Of a stretch of DNA of 64,000 nucleotides, positions 58,773 to 64,000 are shown in pieces. Numbering within the stretch: position 1 is the first letter of the stretch; the number at the start of each line of letters is the position of its first letter. The position numbers were made by a program, and so were the translations under genes. The DNA comes from Larix kaempferi (taxonomy: Eukaryota > Streptophyta > Pinopsida > Pinales > Pinaceae): positions 10,288,501 through 10,352,500 of the forward strand of contig BSBM01000179.1 in NCBI GenBank assembly GCA_027924585.1. The letters run 5' to 3'. The notes under the pieces are model-generated. The model saw nothing but the letters and a program-made list of their open reading frames with translations. It was not told the origin of the DNA and ran no database searches.

Positions 58773-60346
58773 TGCCCTTCCCTTTCAAGATAAATGTTGT
58801 CCTTAAGGATGAAGGTGAGGAAATTGCTATGGAATCATTGTTGATTCCATGTGGCATCTTCTATTTTCATGTATTTCTATTGGATCAAGACTTGTTTGAA
58901 TGTGCACTTGTGCAAATGATGTTCTCTAATATCCAATATTACTTTTAGTTGGAGCCAAATGGAGCCTTCTTCATTAATTTATGATAACTTGTTCTGTACT
59001 TTAAAATTTGATCCCAAAATAGTTTTCATGCAGGACACATGAAATATCATATGGATCTTGGAGTGAATTGGTAGAGCTATCTTTTTGGCCACTTGTCCAA
59101 TGCATTGTATGATATTGTAGGGTCCATAGAACTTTGGTGCTGGTTTTTGGTGGAGGTTATTTTGGAGTGGTGTTTGTTTATAAGGTTGGATATAAAGAAA
59201 GATCTTATCCCTTCTGAAAATGAATTCTCCAGCCAATGTTGATCCACATGTTGTTTAATTACATTTTAAGCCATAACAAAATTTTCCTTAAGTCTGTGAA
59301 GAATATCATCTTTGTTGTGCAGTTTGTTATCCACTACTTGATCATTTTAAGCCAGTGGTAAATAAGAAACCATGAAAAGTATATTTTGTCCATTTACAAT
59401 TTCATATGGTGTCATTTTGGTATATCCATGATAATATGTATTATACCACCATTTAGAAAGAGGAAGTTATACCACCAAAAGTTTCTTGTGAATATAGGGT
59501 TCCGATTGAATACAATGGAAGTTGACATGACATGTATCTTAAAAATATTATCCATGAAGACTTGGGAAACTAGTGATGGTGTCAAAGGGTGGAAAACGAC
59601 ACAAAATTAGGCATATATGGAATGTGATTAAAAAACACCACGATGGTTGATTTATTACAAGATCTAGGAAGCCCCATTATAAAATCCATATAGATATTTG
59701 TCCATATATGGGTTGGGATCAAAGGTGGATGCAAGGCCCTTAAAAACTACATTGTCTCTCTTTTGTGTCATTGACAAGTTTCCTAGGCCGCGAGAATGTT
59801 TTGGATGTCTTATTTCATGGGTTCCCATAAGAATTAACACTTAATACTTTCACAGGTTTTATGAAAGCTCAAGAGACATACTATTGGTGATGAATATAAA
59901 TCCTCTAAGATTTATTATTTTGATATGGAATTTAATGCCAGAAAAGTGCACTCTTTATACCTCAATGTAATTCAATTCCATGTATATCCAGTAGGAGGGT
60001 TTAGGTATTCTTGCACCCTTTGGATGAGTTGTACTATTGTGTCGTTTTCCATTCATTCTTGACATGCTTCCTCGAGCCAACCTAAAAATAGTAAGGATAA
60101 TGAAAATATGAATCCCTCCTCCTCAAATTTCCTAGATAATGCATCAACCACCACATTTTCTCTACCTTTTCTATATAGAATCTCATAATCATACCCTAAC
60201 ATATTAGTAATCCACTTATATGCTACTCTAATGATGATAGGATTTGTTGGTGCACAATGGGAAGACCTAGGGTTCAACATAAAACTACTAACAAAACTCA
60301 CAACATTGGCCCTTTCGGCATCACCTACAAGCAGATGAAGTCTCAC
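58773..60346 (-). pseudogene. Ty3/gypsy chromovirus pol 3' remnant (RNase H, integrase, chromodomain)
   Basis: Reading right to left: RNase H end (ITNMLGYDYEILYRKGREN, DALSRKFEEEG) at 60.2 kb; integrase core start (IWTNIYMDFIMGLPRSCNKS) at 59.7 kb; integrase mid-part with HGYTKMTPYEIV at 59.4 kb; integrase C-terminal (FLYIQPYKQT ... PKFYGPYNII ... KIHMIFHVSCMK) at 59236-58979; and a chromodomain-like EDATW at 58.85 kb, then the purine tract and LTR. Stops and frameshifts are numerous. Everything upstream of RNase H (RT, protease, gag, 5' LTR) is missing. The chromodomain places it among chromoviruses. Confidence 0.88.
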
Positions 60347-61489
60347 TCGAGATGTCTAGGGGGACTGGAGGAACCAAACTTCCGCAATGCTGAAGGGATA
60401 TGAGCATTAATTCAACCAATCTAAACATTCATCCACTTGTCACATCGAACATTTGCATACCCATAAATTATACTAATGCATTTGGAACAAAAATGTAAAC
60501 ATAGCATCCATGTGTGCAACCAATATAGCATTCATTATATTGAACACAAAGATAAAAGACTTTAGAGCATAATCACTTCATTCATTATCAGTAGAACAAA
60601 CCTACACAAGCTATGTTGTGCACATAGATCTCTGTTACAAATTCTAGAATCACCCAACATTACACAAAAAAACAACAACTACTACCATAGCCAAAACGCC
60701 CAAAATTGTAGCTAAAGTGTAGCAAGAAAAGTTATCCTAAATCCTTATAATCCTTACATATTTATACATCACAATATGGGATGATCCCATTACAAAGTGG
60801 AAACAACCTATAACTATCTTCTAACTAAATTCCACTTTCTGCGTTGTTTTGGTCCATTTGTTAATTTGTCCCACCGTCCATTTCTAGTGCATGATATCTA
60901 AGACAGGTCCAAAACCCACTCCAACCAGCCCCCATTACTCACCCGTTTCTCATCCCGAGCAACCTCATCTATTGTGTGAACTTCTTTGACAAATATTCTT
61001 TGATGCAGTAGTATGGTTGCTACTGCATAACACCTTTTGAACCAGAAGTCGGATCCTCTGGTCGTGTCTCCATGCTTCTAGGTGTGAGTAGAGTTCCAAC
61101 CATCACTCGACTCTGCTACTTAGGTTTCTCTCTATGTTGTCATGTCTCATTTTGGTGGCACCATGGATCTATGTGTCGCATCTACCTTGGCTCTCGGATT
61201 ATGGTGACTTTGCTTCCTATACCATCGACCTTCTTTCACTATTTGGAACCTCCAATTTTCCTCCCGCCTCTACATCTCTATTGCTTATATAAAAAACTAA
61301 AGCATATAAACCAAAACAATAGAAAATAAAGCTTAAGTGCTTTGGTCTATAATTTGTTGCCTCTTTTATAGCCGATGTCGAAGTACTTCACCTCACCGCA
61401 TCATGATTCCCTTGTGTATCCTACTTCTGAATTTGGGGATTTGATGTTGATTCACCATCAATTCAAAATCTTGGCCACTAATCTTTCAC
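60347..61489. other. No gene recognised
   Basis: Follows the truncation point of the gypsy remnant. Plus-strand frame 61072-61329 has no motif. Nothing else was supported. Confidence 0.45.
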
Positions 61490-64000
61490 TATGAACACAC
61501 GTGCTTTCTAATGTACGTCCCTTCCTAATTTTTGTTGCACTACTTCCACATACTCCTTCAGTTTCTGGAGTGTATTCTTCGCAGTCTCAACCTATTGATT
61601 TACTTGCACTTCTTTCTCTGTGATCCCCATGCTATATGCATAGTCATAGGTCCCTTCAACCTTTTCTCAATGTCATGAATTGTCTGTTTCACCCCAACTC
61701 ATACTGTAGCCAACTCTTGTATCACCCTATATGCTTCATCCTATATAGGTTCCAATTTTTGTGCTATTTCCTGTTGATGGGTCCTCAACTTATTAACTTC
61801 CATTTGATGATTTCAATGCTCCCCCTGTGCATCCATGCACTCAGCTACCAACAACATACCCATTGCATCCTTCAAACTTTGTGCCTTTGTCTGCACAACA
61901 TGCACCTTTTGTTCTATTTCCTTCAACTCCTCACTCTCAATGAGTTGTTCCCGAATTTGCATGCTCTCTTCACACATCCGCACACACTTTTTTCCCAGGT
62001 CCTTAATGTTTGTTGCTACTGCAGTAGTTGTTTTTTCTATTTTCTCTCTTTTCTCTAGTGATGTACTTGGTGCCGCCTTTGTTTCTAAGTCCACAATATT
62101 TGCGTGGAATCCTTGGATTGATTCACTTGTCTTGGTCACCTTCTCTTCAACTGGGATATCCACCTATAGTTGTTCCTCTGGGATTGTGTTATATAGCCTC
62201 TCTAGTGCTTGCTATAGTTTTTCCTTTTCCAGCATGACCTCCTCTTTCTTCTGCTCTGGTTATGATTGTTCTTGTGTTGCTTCCTCTTTGTCCTTGCACA
62301 GCTTCTCATTTTCCTCTTCGATTGTTGGATTTGCTAAGTTTTCTTTGGCATTCTGAACTAATGTCACGGCTGTGCGCAACTGGATTTCCCTTGCTACTCC
62401 TATCTACAAATTGTACAACATCTCTACTGTGATTTCAGACAAAACCAACTAAATTGAACTTACCACCAATGCATTTCCTGCAGTTCTGCTGTAGATAACT
62501 CCAAATATCCCATAGCTATCCTCATGGTTCTTTGCTCAGTTGAATATACTGGTGGCTGCGAGACTGTCTTCTTGGGCCCTGTGCTATCTGTATTCTCTTC
62601 TTCCACTCTACTTGGTGTGACTTTGATTTCTCCCAAATCTAGTCGCAATGCAACTAACTGTTCATGCATGCTTTCCTTCATTTCCTCTTGCTTCCATGCT
62701 ATTATGTCTAATGCTTCTTCAGCTAATTCGTTGACTTTCTCCCCTACCTTGTCGAATTCATCTTCTATCAATGAGTGAACGACTGGTTCCTTTTTCACTT
62801 TCCTCTTCTTCTTCTGCTTTGAAGGGCCTACCTCAGTCTAGTCCTTCCTCTTTTCACATACCCCTTGTGCAATTTCCTATGCAATATCACCCGGATCATT
62901 GATTTGTTATGTTTCATCTCCTTGCTGGTCATCTTGCTCCTCATCCAACTCTCCATCAGGTTCTTCTTGCGATTCGTCATTCTGTTCTTCATCCGATTGT
63001 TCGTCTTGCTTTTATTGTTATTCCTCAGTGAGTGGAAATATCCATTTCTCATCATGGTCATTCACAATCGCTCTAACATCCTTCTCCATCAACCTAAACA
63101 GTGTTGGAAACCATCATACTTTTGTATCCCTCCTTTCCTAGATATACATGTGGTGCATCCCGAACCTAAAGCGTGTAATAATCTTATACATTTCTACTAC
63201 CTATGGCTTCATGCATGGTACTATATTGATAATATACTGGATATCATTGCCATATACAAAAAATATCACATTGTTGTTGATATGCCTTCTCTTGTTCTTG
63301 GGATACCATAAGTTAGCATATTTGGCTTTTAGACATGATTTATGTACAACATCTAGGAACTGCAAATCCTCTGGATCCTTCCATGCAACTAATGCAATCA
63401 GTATCAACATCCATGCATATTGGAATGGTTTCCCATTCTCTTGTGTATCCCTCCAGTCCTCCATAAACGCATTCACTAAGAATGTATCCGAATTCATATG
63501 TACACCTTCTACGCACTTTTTTTCTATTGTTATAATCCCCACGACATCCTGATCTTTGCAATTCTTTCTGACCAGTTTGCAAGCTAACACTCACATCGCA
63601 AACCTCATTGCACCATCCTTGATACTTTCTACATCTAACCCCCACTGCACTCTGTGTATGCCATACCTTCCCTTCATCTTTTCGGCTAATTTTTGTCCTT
63701 ATAGTTCTCATTCTTAATGAGCTAAATCGAGTCTTCCCCTGATGTCGATAGCTTTGTTATCTCCACAATCAAATTTTTGTTGATGGATACTATCATATCA
63801 AACCATAGGAATCCCCCGTGTACACAACTCAACAACATTTGTACATAGTTGTTAACTTATGGACTTCTGCCAAAATGTGAGATCTACAATAAATTCATCA
63901 TGCTTGCGTGCTTCAACCCCATCGCCCATTGATGCGACTCTACTGTGATAATCAGTGAATCTGAACTGGTTCTTTGGGTCAAATAGTTTATTGGTGCAAT
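61490..64000 (-). pseudogene. Decayed long ORF with acidic linker and coiled coils, family not recognised
   Basis: One minus-strand frame can be followed from the window edge to about 61490. Order: a compact N-terminal part (GLDVESIKDGAM, then a folded region with FLVNAFMEDWRDTQENGK, YAWMLILIALVAWKDPEDL and KAKYANLW; 63700-63200); an acidic Q/E/D-rich linker (63060-62900); a Lys-rich patch (KQKKKRKVKKE, near 62800); then long heptad-like helices (62798-62460 and 62390-61510) rich in E, K, Q and L. It is broken by about 20 stops, mostly TAG/TAA with one or more TGA, usually in Gln-rich context. I do not know this protein. It may be an accessory ORF of a large retroelement or a decayed host gene. 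It probably continues past 64000. Confidence 0.6.

Noticed and set aside
61072-63552. Plus-strand frames at 61072-61329, 61636-62356 and 62524-63552 rich in Ser, Cys, Phe and Leu
   Set aside because: They are antisense shadows of the minus-strand Glu/Lys-rich coiled-coil frame or isolated short frames with no motif.
1-64000. CRISPR array, prokaryotic operon, rRNA or tRNA genes
   Set aside because: The regular repeats are 359 bp satellites or microsatellites without spacers, intron-containing plant genes are present, and no cloverleaf or rRNA sequence was recognised.

Overview
This window looks like nuclear DNA of a land plant, probably a gymnosperm or a fern-grade lineage with a large, repeat-filled genome. 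The evidence is plant-type LTR retrotransposons primed by initiator tRNA-Met, a chromovirus (Ty3/gypsy) remnant, a Helitron-type replication protein A gene, kilobase satellite arrays, and one ordinary three-exon R2R3-MYB gene with the canonical 133/130 bp first exons. No rRNA, tRNA, CRISPR or bacterial feature was seen. The organism assignment is inference.

Layout. 1-1.7 kb: satellite array with a 359 bp monomer. 2.47-5.39 kb: compact LTR retrotransposon coding only for a gag-like protein, bounded by the target-site duplication CTCAC. 5.7-10.8 kb: second satellite (about 358 bp monomer) built as a giant inverted repeat whose axis lies near 8369. Its monomer has the same length and register as the first satellite and shares its best conserved box. 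12.3-15.5 kb (minus): decayed intron-containing gene with a transposase-like core and several in-frame stops. 16.2-19.5 kb: a 39 bp minisatellite, then 2.8 kb of GAT/ATC microsatellite with higher-order repeats and strand switches. 21.5-22.9 kb: a 1.33 kb repeat found again at 47.9-49.2 kb. 22.98-23.85 kb (minus): R2R3-MYB gene of the subgroup 4 repressor type, the best-supported cellular gene. 24-30.8 kb: no gene, several local duplications.

30.8-33.3 kb (minus): four-exon RPA-like gene that can be read intact (397 aa), next to an endonuclease-like fragment, which suggests a 5'-truncated Helitron/Helentron. 34.8-35.3 kb: two foldback hairpins. 35.4-43.4 kb: a mosaic of inverted and direct copies of one repeat family that ends in the palindrome ATGTCGGGGACAT and carries composite tandem repeats with TTTAAAC boxes. 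46.7-53 kb: solo gypsy LTR, the second 1.33 kb repeat copy flanked by a 395 bp duplication, and a gypsy integrase remnant. 53.3-60.3 kb: a Ty1/copia element nested inside the 3' LTR of a minus-strand chromovirus. 61.5-64 kb (minus): a decayed long reading frame with an acidic section and coiled coils, probably running off the window.

Only the MYB gene and the RPA-like gene read as possibly functional. Most other coding sequence is mobile-element debris. In the copia element and in the 61.5-64 kb frame most stops are TAG or TAA where Gln is plausible, as expected if cytosine methylation and deamination (CAG to TAG) were the main route of decay.
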